Shown in pieces: positions 6,621-16,127 of a stretch of 32,021 nucleotides of DNA. Made by a program: the position numbers and the translations under genes. Where the stretch lies: assembly GCA_013202495.1 (NCBI GenBank), contig JABMQQ010000171.1, positions 1-32,021 of the forward strand, written 5' to 3'. The DNA comes from Fidelibacterota bacterium. Its GTDB lineage: Bacteria; Fidelibacterota; UBA8477; JABMPR01. Position 1 is the stretch's first letter; every line of letters begins with the position of its first letter. The notes below the pieces were generated by a model that was given only the letters and a program-made list of their open reading frames with translations, was not told the DNA's origin and made no database searches.

Positions 6621-9600
6621 ATGAGTTCAGTGCTGGTAAATCTTCGTAGAACCATCCTTAACGTATTTATCCTAGTCTTAATCACCAACAATATTTTAGC
6701 AGGAACCACTGGAAAAATATCCGGTCGAGTAATTGATGCTGAAACCGGTGAAGGTCTAATCGGGGTGAATGTTATTATCGAAAATACTGGCATGGGAGCT
6801 TCGACTGATGGCGAAGGAATCTACTTCATCATAAATGTACCTGTAGGCGTATTTTCTGTTCGTGCCGGTATGATTGGATATACGACTCAAATTATGACTG
6901 AAGTTTCTGTCCGTGGTGATTTAACCACTGAAATTAATTTTAATATGACCATCCAGGTTCTTGAATCTGATCAGGAAGTCATTGTCGTTGCTGAACGCCC
7001 AATGGTTCAAAAGGATTTAACATCAGGTCGATCCATTGTGAGCGCATCTGAGATCGCTGAAATGCCAGTTGAATCTCTGGCTGGTGTGATTGGTACCAAA
7101 GCGGGAATCGTAAGTGATGCAGGAGGAGCGATCCATATTCGAGGTGGCCGTTCCAGCGAAGTAACCTATATGATTGACGGTGTACCTGTCACAAATCTCT
7201 CTTCAGGCGGTCTCGGTGTGGGACTTGAGACTAGCGCTGTTCAGGAACTCCAGATTCTGAGTGGAACTTTTAATGCTGAATATGGTCAAGCTATGTCTGG
7301 GATTATTAATATCATTACCAAGGAAGGTGGCGAAAAATATTCTGGTAATCTCAGCGCCTATATGGGGGACTATTATACTGAAAATACCCGCTTTTTTGAA
7401 CATGCCGATGAATTCGATCCCTCAAACATTAAAAATGTTGAAATGAGCCTGTCAGGACCCGTTCCTGGTTTTGGAAAAAACTTAAACTTTTTTGCAAGCG
7501 GTCGTTATTACGATTATGGTGGCTTGTATCGAGGGGTGCAAGAGTATTCCCCCAATGATGTGAATTATCTAACATCCAAGGCTGTGGAAGAATTGCGTGA
7601 TTCACCCTGGGGTCGGGCTGGATTATTAAATTTTGCAGAGCCATTTACAGATTTGAATGAAGATGGACAGCTGGAACCTGGTAGCGAATCATATTTTGAT
7701 TTTGATGGGAATGGCTCTTTCACACTGGGCGAGCCCTTTAGAGACATCAATGGAGATGGCCGCTACAATCACAATATTGATTTTAACCAGAATGGATACA
7801 TTGATTCTGAAGACTGGGAGTTTGTTGATTTAAATGGTGATGGCGTTCTCTCTGGAGATCCCTTTGTTGATGCCAATCATAATGGTATTCTAGATGGAGA
7901 ACCTTATATAGACTTTAATGGTAATCATATGTGGGATAGCGGCGCTTCAGGTGATTCCAGCATTGTCAGGATGAATACCTCTACCCGCGTAAATGGTATG
8001 CTCAAATTGACCTGGCGCATTTCTCCCAAAATGAAACTGAACACCAGCATTATCCACAATTCAGCTCAATCACAAAGTTATTCGATGACGAATGGATTTG
8101 CGTATAAGTATAATCCTTCCGGCAGACCTACAAATCAGTCAACTTCGACCTCCATAATCATGGATCTGCGACATTCATTAAACGAAAGAATGTTTTATAA
8201 CATTAAGGGTTCCTTCTATCAAACCACTGCAAAAACTTTTTACATCGATGTGGACCCGGAAGAATTAAGTGAAGAAAAATCTCTGACCTATACCGATATT
8301 TCTCAATGGGCTGATTTTCTATCCGATGCTGCTGCTGACCCCGTTTCGGGAATTGGAATGGGAAGTTATTATGGATCAGTAAGTGATTCTCTACTCATAT
8401 TAAAAAGTGATATGACCGTTTCCTTTTATGACAGCCTGTCTATTGGTGGTGTCATGATGTATGTGGAAGACTTCTTTGGTCAGAATGCCTGGTCGTTTGG
8501 GATTACCAATACCTGGGAAGAAATGAATGGACCTTCATGGATTGAAGCACTGACAACCCCTGGAATCACGGAATGGGTTAAGCAGGTTCGTTTTGAATTC
8601 GTAGTCAATGACCTGAAAAAGGCTTACTTCTTGCCAAATGAAATTTCTGAGCAGCCGGTAAACGAGTATCTGGCTGGCGGCCACAGTCACAGCTACTCTG
8701 AAAGAATTAACCGCACTTATCTCATGAGTGGAGATTTAACCTGGCAGATGAATAACACCCATCAATTCAAGGGTGGAGTGGGTTTCAAGACTCACTCAAT
8801 GGCATATAAGGCCTACACAGTATTTGTTCAGGAAAATCTTGATTGGATACCTACTATTAAAGATACGGAGTCCAGTTTCGCAAACGACTCATACGATAAC
8901 TGGTTAACTGATGCTGTCTCAAAATTGTCCCTCAATACTCGCACCCCTCGTGAAGCCTATGTATATCTCCAGGACAAAATCGAGCTCACTGATATGATCG
9001 TGAATATTGGTTTGCGTTATGATTATTTCGATCCAAACTATTTTGTACCCAGCGATTACCGCGATCCCGAGAATCCAAAATATTGGATGTATACGCTTGC
9101 CAGCTCTGACTCAGCAAGAATCGATACTTTTTTCCAATTTGCAGGAGAGGTAACAGCTTTTGATCAAATTTTAGATACCCTGGATGCCAATGGTGAACCA
9201 TGGCGGGATTACAATGACTTTTACGATAATACTGAACCTGTGCATCAGTTCTCGCCCAGGATCGGAGTCGCATACCCCATCACAGATAAAGGAATCATCC
9301 ACTTCAGTTATGGACACTTTTTCCAGATACCAACCTTCAGTTATCTCTATTCAAATCCTGAGATGGAAATCAGTACGGCCAGTAATGAATCTCGCCTGGG
9401 AAATGCCAATCTTAAACCACAAAAGACGGTTACCTACGAAATTGGCTTACAGCAGGAGCTGACATCTGATTTGGGTATTGAGATTATCGCTTTTTATAAG
9501 GACTTCTCAGGGCTCCTCAGTTTAGACCAATATGACAAGTACAATACAGTCAGTTACATGGTTTATTCCAACAGGGATTATGGTGATACCCGTGGTATAA

Positions 9601-10184
9601 CCTTCTCGATCAACAAACGACGGACAGGGCTGCTCTCTGCTTCAGCGGATTATACTTATCTGGTAGCTCAGGGAAATGCTTCCGATCCGCTCGCGCTATT
9701 TTACGCCAATCAAAGTGATCCGCCAGCTGAGGTCATAAAACAGGTATTACCACTGAATTGGGATCAAACCCATACCATAAATGTGAACATTTCTCTCTCT
9801 GAGTCACGGAAGTGGGGTATATCAATCTTAACCAAATATGGATCTGGATTGCCCTATACACCTACCTACCAGGGCAGCTCGCTTGATGCACCCAACTCAG
9901 ATAGAAAACCTGATTATTTCAATGTTGATATAAATATGCACAAAGATGTGGTAATTGCCGGTCTGCATTGGACTGTATTTGCCAAAATATATAATGCGCT
10001 TAACATCCAGAATGAGAGAAGTGTTTTCTCTGATACTGGACGAGCAACTTACTCGTTAATCCCAACCTACACACCCGACAATGGAAACATATACGGAAGA
10101 CACTCGCTAACAGACTATTTGACACGTCCCACATACTTTAGCAGTCCTCGTCAGTTCCGAATCGGTTTCTCAACAAGTTTCTAG
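6621..10184 (+). CDS. TonB-dependent outer-membrane receptor, cassette 1
   Basis: A 1187-residue receptor. A signal peptide (about 1-27) is followed by a carboxypeptidase-regulatory-like domain (about 30-115, starting GKISGRVIDAETGEGLIGVN). EVIVVAERP follows and may be the TonB box. The plug domain (about 120-240) contains GAIHIRGGRSSEVTYMIDG and AEYGQAMSGIINIITKEGG. The rest is a beta-barrel ending RQFRIGFSTSF, with the terminal Phe typical of outer-membrane barrels. Residues about 340-440, in a predicted extracellular loop, hold a run of DxNxDG-like calcium loops (DLNEDG, DFDGNG, DINGDG, DFNQNG, DLNGDG, DANHNG). The start has AGGGAG about 5 nt upstream. It heads a three-gene unit, and the next gene begins 13 nt after its stop. 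No SusD-like gene is present. The transported substrate is unknown. Confidence 0.92.
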   Translation: MSSVLVNLRRTILNVFILVLITNNILAGTTGKISGRVIDAETGEGLIGVNVIIENTGMGASTDGEGIYFIINVPVGVFSVRAGMIGYTTQIMTEVSVRGDLTTEINFNMTIQVLESDQEVIVVAERPMVQKDLTSGRSIVSASEIAEMPVESLAGVIGTKAGIVSDAGGAIHIRGGRSSEVTYMIDGVPVTNLSSGGLGVGLETSAVQELQILSGTFNAEYGQAMSGIINIITKEGGEKYSGNLSAYMGDYYTENTRFFEHADEFDPSNIKNVEMSLSGPVPGFGKNLNFFASGRYYDYGGLYRGVQEYSPNDVNYLTSKAVEELRDSPWGRAGLLNFAEPFTDLNEDGQLEPGSESYFDFDGNGSFTLGEPFRDINGDGRYNHNIDFNQNGYIDSEDWEFVDLNGDGVLSGDPFVDANHNGILDGEPYIDFNGNHMWDSGASGDSSIVRMNTSTRVNGMLKLTWRISPKMKLNTSIIHNSAQSQSYSMTNGFAYKYNPSGRPTNQSTSTSIIMDLRHSLNERMFYNIKGSFYQTTAKTFYIDVDPEELSEEKSLTYTDISQWADFLSDAAADPVSGIGMGSYYGSVSDSLLILKSDMTVSFYDSLSIGGVMMYVEDFFGQNAWSFGITNTWEEMNGPSWIEALTTPGITEWVKQVRFEFVVNDLKKAYFLPNEISEQPVNEYLAGGHSHSYSERINRTYLMSGDLTWQMNNTHQFKGGVGFKTHSMAYKAYTVFVQENLDWIPTIKDTESSFANDSYDNWLTDAVSKLSLNTRTPREAYVYLQDKIELTDMIVNIGLRYDYFDPNYFVPSDYRDPENPKYWMYTLASSDSARIDTFFQFAGEVTAFDQILDTLDANGEPWRDYNDFYDNTEPVHQFSPRIGVAYPITDKGIIHFSYGHFFQIPTFSYLYSNPEMEISTASNESRLGNANLKPQKTVTYEIGLQQELTSDLGIEIIAFYKDFSGLLSLDQYDKYNTVSYMVYSNRDYGDTRGITFSINKRRTGLLSASADYTYLVAQGNASDPLALFYANQSDPPAEVIKQVLPLNWDQTHTINVNISLSESRKWGISILTKYGSGLPYTPTYQGSSLDAPNSDRKPDYFNVDINMHKDVVIAGLHWTVFAKIYNALNIQNERSVFSDTGRATYSLIPTYTPDNGNIYGRHSLTDYLTRPTYFSSPRQFRIGFSTSF

Positions 10185-10197
10185 GAAGGTGTTGAAT

Positions 10198-13100
10198 ATG
10201 AAGAAGAATATTACCTTACTGCTCGCCTTCATCACCTTCATCGGTGTGCTGAACGCAGGATCAAATGCCAATAATCCAGTCCCCGAAAACAAGCTTGATC
10301 GGGCTGCCTGGCTGAAATACTACAACACACTAGATCGACGCAACCACATGGCGAAAGCGTCTGCTCTCAGTGATCGAAAAGCTGGTACCCATAATGGAAA
10401 TCGTGTCCGAACCCTGTTTTATAATTATGGTTCCATAGGACGCCCCAACACAGAGCCTTCAATGGAATGGCCCATTGGTTCTGGTCGTGGATATGCCTTC
10501 GAGTTTGGTGTTGTCGCTGGTGCAAGAATCACCACCCATGGTGGTACCTCTGATATCATCGTTAGTGATGGTCTCACTGTAGCCGGTGTTACCTATGATA
10601 ATAGTGGTTTTGATAATAATCCTGGTGATTGGCAACCCTTACCGGGTCACCACGACCCCTTCCAGTCATCCATCGCCATGAGCACAACCCTCGATGATAA
10701 CCGTGATGGCAAACCGGATTCATGGCCCAGCAATTGGTTCAATCCTGCTTTCAACGACTTTATGTGGCCAGGTGAGTACGGCCAGGGTGTTACCACAGCA
10801 GATCAGGAATCCTACTATGTTATGGATGACTTCTACATTAAGAGTCACAATACATATTGGCCGCAACAAGGCTGGTCAGATTCACTGAGGGATGACGAAT
10901 TTTACCCATCTTTTCCAATTGATACGGTGAGAGGTGGATTGGGTCTCCAGGTTGAATCCCGCGGTTACCAATGGATCGCCACCAGAGCGCAAAATGTGAT
11001 CTTCTTTGTATATGAATTAGAGAATGTTGGAAATGACACCCTGGACAATATGTATTTCGGAATGTATGGTGATCCCCATATTGGCGGGGCATCCGACTAC
11101 AATGATGATGATGCCTATTTCGATACCTTTATTGATATTGTCTATGGTTGGGACGATAATGCTATTGGTGATCCGGTATTTGGTAACACCGTTCCAGGCT
11201 TCTTTGGTTATAAGTTTCTTGAATCACCAGGTGAACCTCGCGATGGCATTGACAATGATGATGATGGGATGATAGATGAATCTATGCAGGACGGCATCGA
11301 TAATGATGGTGACTGGCGTCCCTATTCAGATTGGAACCTGAGTAGTGAATGGGAACCAGGCGAACCAGTCAATGATGATTTAGGTACTGATGGTGTAGGT
11401 CCAGATGATGCCCAGTATGTTGCTCCAGATGTAGATGGTACTGAGGCCAACGGATTGCCTGATCCAGGTGAACCCAACTATGATGAAAAAGACCTTGATG
11501 AAGCCGATCAGATAGGATTGACTGGATTTATCGTGGATCAATATGACAACAGTACTGAGACCGAGGATTACTATTATTCCAGTCGACTTACTGCTCCTAT
11601 TGATACGGCAGCTTTCCAGCAACGGGCTGACAATATCTTTATGTACAGTTCGGGTCCAATCAAAATGGGTCCTGGTGATGTCCGGCGTTTTTCAATCGCC
11701 ATGTTATTTGGTTACAATATCAATGCAGCGACAGGCGAGTACTTGTACGAAGACCCTCATAATACAAGAGACCTCTATGCTACAGCTGCAATTATGCAGG
11801 AAATTTATGATGCAGGCTATCGCTTTGTTAAACCACCGAATAAGCCGCGCGTAACGGCTATTCCTGGTGACGGTCAGGTCACACTATATTGGGATGAAGG
11901 AGCCGAGCTCTCAAGAGATCCACTTTATGGGAAGGATTTTGAGGGATATGCTATTTACCGGGCCACAGATTTTGGTTTTAATGAATCTTTGAATATCACG
12001 GATACTTATGGGAGTCCATACCTCTGGAATCCAATAGCCAAATTTGATCTGGATAACGGCTTATCAGGTCCCCATGAAGTGGAACAGATTAAAAATTCTG
12101 GGCTTCACTTCGATATGGGTGCCAATACAGGCCTTGTACATAGCTTTGTAGATAAAAACCTGGTCAATGGTCAGCGATATTTTTATGCGGTCTGTGCCTA
12201 TGACTCAGGGTCGGCTATTGATACAATTCCACCCACTGAGACCTCCAAAACAATCCAGGAAGATTTTGCAGGAAATGTCACACTTGATGTAAATACAGCA
12301 GTTGTGACACCTCAGGCACCATCAATTGGATATCTGCCTCCACAAATCACTGCAGTAGATGGTGACGACGAATTGCCTGGTACTGGATCCATTGATTTTA
12401 AAATCATCGATCCCACGCAAATTCCAGATGGAAGAACTCTGGAACTTCGCTTTCTTGATTCAGGAATGGATGAAATTGATAATGATGGTGATTGGGAATC
12501 CTATGCTGACATGGATCAGCTAAGGGATAATGGGATATACGTTGATATGATAGTCCCTGCCAGCGAGGATAGTATTATCTACTCCAGTACTTTAACTGAA
12601 AGCGTTGTACTAGAGGGTCTTGTTGGTGACATTTTTGAGCACAATGGATTTGAGTGGCAAATCAAGACCTGGCTGGAAGGACCAACAATTACAACCGATA
12701 CAGTAATTATCTATCCAGATGCTTTCGAAATTGGCCCCACCATGGATGTCTGGGACCCGAGTATTGATGGTAGTGTCAATGATGATGTTGGCTCCGATGG
12801 CTGTTCTGATGAATATGAACTTGGCGGTGGAAACTGTTCTGATGCAATAGTGGCGTCTCCTGGTGATGATCCAAATGGTGATAATTGGGATCCATTGACT
12901 AATTCAGATGGAACCGAGGCTAATGGCAGACCAAATACGGGTGAGCCAGATGTGGATTTAAAAGATTTTCAGGAACTGGTGATGGAAACTGAATCCTTCT
13001 CAATCATCGATGTCACTGATCCAGCAAATGAAATCCCATTCGTTGATACTCAATACGGGATTCATGGAGAGGACTTTAATCAGATAAGTAATGGGATTCA

Positions 13101-14946
13101 GGTTTTTGTAGAAAATGATACCCTCCAGCTGGACTACAGCAGGCTGGGCTGGTCATCTGGAGATTGTATATGGTCTCCCAATGCCAGAGTATATAGTGGG
13201 GGAACACCTGGTATTGCAATGCCTCTTGATTACCGTCTCGAATTTTTTGATACTGTCGTGGATACCTCACTGAGTTTGGGTGCCTGGACGCGAACTCAAT
13301 TTCAAATGACCTACAAAATCACAGATGTCCAAACTGGTGAGCGCAGAAATGTAATTGTTACGAGTCCTCAGGATTCAACCTTGCAGCCAACCAGTAAAAT
13401 CACCCCATTTCAGTACACAAATGAAGAGCAGTTAGGGGATGATATTGGGAGTGATTTGCTACCAACATGGGAATTCACTTTTCAATCACCGATCTCAAAG
13501 ATTGAGAGTCTCTATCCTCTTGAGGATGGTGTGATGATAGGAACTGCTGGCGAAGGTCTGGCAATTTATAATCAGGATACCAAGGGTTGGAAGTTCTGGG
13601 ATTTTTCCAACTCGGGTGGTGGTCTATTGTCCAGCGTTGGTCTTAAGGACATCGTTTATCACGAGGGTCACTATTGGGTGGCTACTAATCGGGGACCAGC
13701 TCTCTATGATGGAGAGATATGGAAACACCATCTTCAATTAGAAACTGTTTTTGATGAATGGGAAGATGATAAGAATGCTACCCTGGAGAACCCTGATAAT
13801 ACCAAGGATTATGCCGCCTGTGTAGCCATTGATGTTGACAGTGAAGGTGCCATATGGCTGGGTTCTGATACTCATGGTTTGGTCAGAGTGAACACTCGTG
13901 GTACTTATTTGACCAGCTTTGATGATATCATTGAATACTACCCTGGACCTGACTCGTTGTCTGACTATCTAGAATCTTTAGCTGATACAGATTTAAATGA
14001 TATCATGGTTGATGGTGATCTCGTATGGATTGGCACAAATAAGGGTGTTATTTCCTACAATTATGTTGATACAGTTTGGACTCATTACCCCAAAGACAAC
14101 GTGAATGGGCTATTGAATGACGATATCTACGCCATTGATAAGTTACCCGAATCTCAGGGTGGAAATCTTGTATTTGGTACTGCAAAGGGTGTGGCTTTCA
14201 TGGTTGACGACGCCTTTGTTGTGTACTCGAAATCCGATAGTACGATTCCTAACAACAAGGTATATAGCTTATTCAATCGTGGTACCGATGAATACTACCT
14301 GGGAACAGGCGGAGGTTATGCGGTAATGGATCTTTCGAATGCCTCTAGTGATTTTACCTCAGGAGTCACATTTGAGATCTTTTCTGCCAGTTGGGGTGAT
14401 GCAACTATCTATAGTGATAAGAACATCAAAGCCATCAACTTTTCAGGCGATATAGGATATTTTGGTACAGAAATAGGTGTGGAGCAGAGACTTTCTGCCA
14501 CTGAATGGAATACTTTTAGTCCACAGCCTGGTGATGTCTTGAATATTTTTACCCGTAAGGAATTCAGCTCACGGGATATCTATAGATATGAGACTACTGC
14601 AGCAAAAGAGGATGCAGAGAAGGTTGCTAACGAGCTTGGAAAAGTTTCAGTGGTTCCAAATCCTTACGTAGCTGCTGCCATTTGGGAGCAAAAACCCTAT
14701 CTACAGTCCGGACGAGGAGAGCGAAAGATCTATTTCATCAATCTCCCAACAGAGTGTACAATTCGAATTTACACAATGGCTGGAGAGTTGGTTAAAAAAT
14801 TAGAACACCATGAGTCTGTTTATAACGGCGCTCAATCCTGGGATCTTCTGAATCTGGACAATCTGGAGGTTGCCTACGGTGTTTACATATACCACGTTGA
14901 AACCGATAACGCAGAAACCATCGGCAAATTTGCCGTGATTAAATAA
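10198..14946 (+). CDS. Giant secreted FN3/beta-propeller protein with variant sorting domain, cassette 1
   Basis: A 1582-residue exported protein. ATG 10198 is chosen because AGGAAGG (10183-10189) is 8 nt upstream and MKKNITLLLAFITFIGVLNAG is a good signal peptide; an in-frame GTG at 10189 overlaps that site. Domains in order: a conserved N-terminal part with IGSGRGYAFEFG; an Asp-rich calcium-loop region (about 345-440, DGIDNDDDGMIDE then DGIDNDGDW); an FN3-like domain (about 547-684, KDFEGYAIYRATDFGF); a short third DEIDNDGDW site (about 760); a second Asp-rich module with two Cys (about 854-921, GSDGCSDEYE); repeats like the two-component-regulator propeller (about 1097-1434, IWLGSDTHGL, VWIGTNKGV); and a C-terminal domain (about 1481-1582) starting VVPNPYVAAAIWE. 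The last resembles a T9SS sorting domain but lacks YPNPFN. A ligand-binding or scaffold role beside the receptor is inferred; no enzyme motif is seen. Confidence 0.85.
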   Translation: MKKNITLLLAFITFIGVLNAGSNANNPVPENKLDRAAWLKYYNTLDRRNHMAKASALSDRKAGTHNGNRVRTLFYNYGSIGRPNTEPSMEWPIGSGRGYAFEFGVVAGARITTHGGTSDIIVSDGLTVAGVTYDNSGFDNNPGDWQPLPGHHDPFQSSIAMSTTLDDNRDGKPDSWPSNWFNPAFNDFMWPGEYGQGVTTADQESYYVMDDFYIKSHNTYWPQQGWSDSLRDDEFYPSFPIDTVRGGLGLQVESRGYQWIATRAQNVIFFVYELENVGNDTLDNMYFGMYGDPHIGGASDYNDDDAYFDTFIDIVYGWDDNAIGDPVFGNTVPGFFGYKFLESPGEPRDGIDNDDDGMIDESMQDGIDNDGDWRPYSDWNLSSEWEPGEPVNDDLGTDGVGPDDAQYVAPDVDGTEANGLPDPGEPNYDEKDLDEADQIGLTGFIVDQYDNSTETEDYYYSSRLTAPIDTAAFQQRADNIFMYSSGPIKMGPGDVRRFSIAMLFGYNINAATGEYLYEDPHNTRDLYATAAIMQEIYDAGYRFVKPPNKPRVTAIPGDGQVTLYWDEGAELSRDPLYGKDFEGYAIYRATDFGFNESLNITDTYGSPYLWNPIAKFDLDNGLSGPHEVEQIKNSGLHFDMGANTGLVHSFVDKNLVNGQRYFYAVCAYDSGSAIDTIPPTETSKTIQEDFAGNVTLDVNTAVVTPQAPSIGYLPPQITAVDGDDELPGTGSIDFKIIDPTQIPDGRTLELRFLDSGMDEIDNDGDWESYADMDQLRDNGIYVDMIVPASEDSIIYSSTLTESVVLEGLVGDIFEHNGFEWQIKTWLEGPTITTDTVIIYPDAFEIGPTMDVWDPSIDGSVNDDVGSDGCSDEYELGGGNCSDAIVASPGDDPNGDNWDPLTNSDGTEANGRPNTGEPDVDLKDFQELVMETESFSIIDVTDPANEIPFVDTQYGIHGEDFNQISNGIQVFVENDTLQLDYSRLGWSSGDCIWSPNARVYSGGTPGIAMPLDYRLEFFDTVVDTSLSLGAWTRTQFQMTYKITDVQTGERRNVIVTSPQDSTLQPTSKITPFQYTNEEQLGDDIGSDLLPTWEFTFQSPISKIESLYPLEDGVMIGTAGEGLAIYNQDTKGWKFWDFSNSGGGLLSSVGLKDIVYHEGHYWVATNRGPALYDGEIWKHHLQLETVFDEWEDDKNATLENPDNTKDYAACVAIDVDSEGAIWLGSDTHGLVRVNTRGTYLTSFDDIIEYYPGPDSLSDYLESLADTDLNDIMVDGDLVWIGTNKGVISYNYVDTVWTHYPKDNVNGLLNDDIYAIDKLPESQGGNLVFGTAKGVAFMVDDAFVVYSKSDSTIPNNKVYSLFNRGTDEYYLGTGGGYAVMDLSNASSDFTSGVTFEIFSASWGDATIYSDKNIKAINFSGDIGYFGTEIGVEQRLSATEWNTFSPQPGDVLNIFTRKEFSSRDIYRYETTAAKEDAEKVANELGKVSVVPNPYVAAAIWEQKPYLQSGRGERKIYFINLPTECTIRIYTMAGELVKKLEHHESVYNGAQSWDLLNLDNLEVAYGVYIYHVETDNAETIGKFAVIK

Positions 14947-14957
14947 GGAGATTGACC

Positions 14958-15998
14958 ATGTACAAAAAAATGATCATGCTCCTTGTAATTGCAGTTTCAA
15001 TGAGCTTTGGACAGTATAAAGGTGGTACAACCGCAGCACAATTCCTCAAAATTGGTATAGGGAGCCGTGCAACTGGTATGGGCGAGGCTTATGTAGCCAT
15101 GAGTCAGGATGCTTCGGGGCTTTACTGGAATCCAGCTGGTATTGCCCAGGCTGGTGGTGGCGAGATCTTGTTCCAAAGAAACAATTGGATTGCCGATGTG
15201 GCCATCAATTATATGGGTGTAATTTTTCCACTCTATGGGGTTGGAACCGTTGGTATTAGTATCACCTCATTAACAATGGATGACATGCCGGTTACTACCG
15301 AGCTGGAACCCAATGGAACCGGTGAGGAATTTACTGCAAGTGATTTAGCCTTACAAGTGACCCTGGCAAGATCACTTACGGATAGATTCTCAATTGGATT
15401 TAATGGAAAATATATCCAGCAGACCATCTGGCATAGCCGGGCCAGTGCTATGGCGGTTGATGTTGGTACCCTGTTTAGAACCCAGTTCAATGACATGCGT
15501 CTCGGCATGAGTATCTCCAATTATGGATCAGGTATGAGGATGTCTGGCCGGGATATTCTTGTGCGCTATGACCCAGCACCAGGCTTTGAAGGTAATAACG
15601 ATGCAATTCCTGCAGACTATGCTCTGGATGATTGGGATTTACCCCTCATCTTCAGGGTTGGAGTAGCCATGGATGTGATTGAAGTGGGTGTCACCAAAGT
15701 GACCGTAGCGGTGGATGCCATTCATCCCAATGACAATTATGAATCCATTAACATTGGTACCGAACTGAGCATATTGGATAAATACTTTCTAAGAGGGGGC
15801 TGGAAATCACCCTTCGTAGAAACCAACACCAGTCTGGCAGCATCCGAGCTGGAAGCTCGCGAAGAAGGATTCACATTTGGTGCAGGATTCGATCTGCCTA
15901 TTTTTGGGTCGGCCTCGGGATTACGATTTGACTATGCTTATGCCGATTTTGGTCGATTGAAGGATGTGCAGAGATTTAATTTCAGTTTGTATTTTTAA
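14958..15998 (+). CDS. PorV/PorQ-family outer-membrane protein, cassette 1
   Basis: A 346-residue protein with a signal peptide (MYKKMIMLLVIAVSMSFG) and the PorV/UPF0164 N-terminal signature TTAAQFLKIGIGSRATGMG followed by GLYWNPAGIA. The rest has the alternating pattern of an outer-membrane barrel and ends FNFSLYF. ATG 14958 is preferred because AAGGAG (14945-14950) is 7 nt upstream; an in-frame TTG at 14952 is too close to that site. PorV in T9SS is an outer-membrane shuttle that collects cargo by its C-terminal domain and hands it to the sortase. A copy placed 11 nt after a CTD-bearing giant protein suggests a dedicated partner. The family also contains members not shown to act in T9SS. 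Confidence 0.88.
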   Translation: MYKKMIMLLVIAVSMSFGQYKGGTTAAQFLKIGIGSRATGMGEAYVAMSQDASGLYWNPAGIAQAGGGEILFQRNNWIADVAINYMGVIFPLYGVGTVGISITSLTMDDMPVTTELEPNGTGEEFTASDLALQVTLARSLTDRFSIGFNGKYIQQTIWHSRASAMAVDVGTLFRTQFNDMRLGMSISNYGSGMRMSGRDILVRYDPAPGFEGNNDAIPADYALDDWDLPLIFRVGVAMDVIEVGVTKVTVAVDAIHPNDNYESINIGTELSILDKYFLRGGWKSPFVETNTSLAASELEAREEGFTFGAGFDLPIFGSASGLRFDYAYADFGRLKDVQRFNFSLYF

Positions 15999-16031
15999 TG
16001 CATACCAGGATTACCTCTAGATAGGTATGCA
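15999..16031 (+). other. Hairpin directly after the cassette-1 PorV stop
   Basis: TGCATACC (15999-16006) and GGTATGCA (16024-16031) form a perfect 8-bp stem with a 17-nt loop, starting at the base after the stop codon. It has no T-tract, so it may stabilise the transcript 3' end or assist the terminator that follows 7 bp later. Confidence 0.5.
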
Positions 16032-16037
16032 GTACTC

Positions 16038-16087
16038 AAGGCACCTTTCCGATCTCCCAAGATTTCGAAGAGGTGCCTTTATTTTTT
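16038..16087 (+). terminator. Intrinsic terminator of cassette 1
   Basis: AAGGCACCT (16038-16046) pairs with AGGTGCCTT (16071-16079), a perfect 9-bp stem, followed by a T-rich tract (ttattttttat). The 24-nt loop is long. No convincing promoter for cassette 2 is seen in the remaining 40 bp: TATAGT at 16087-16092 could be a -10 but has no good -35. Cassette 2 may therefore depend on a weak promoter or partial read-through. Confidence 0.8.
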
Positions 16088-16127
16088 ATAGTAGGTTGTT
16101 AACAGAAATAATTAAGGCGAGACTGGT

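Noticed and set aside
6621-15998. A classical SusC/SusD polysaccharide-utilisation locus
   Set aside because: The receptors are TonB-dependent with a CarboxypepD_reg domain, but no SusD-like lipoprotein, glycoside hydrolase or regulator is present. The partner is a giant CTD-bearing protein instead.
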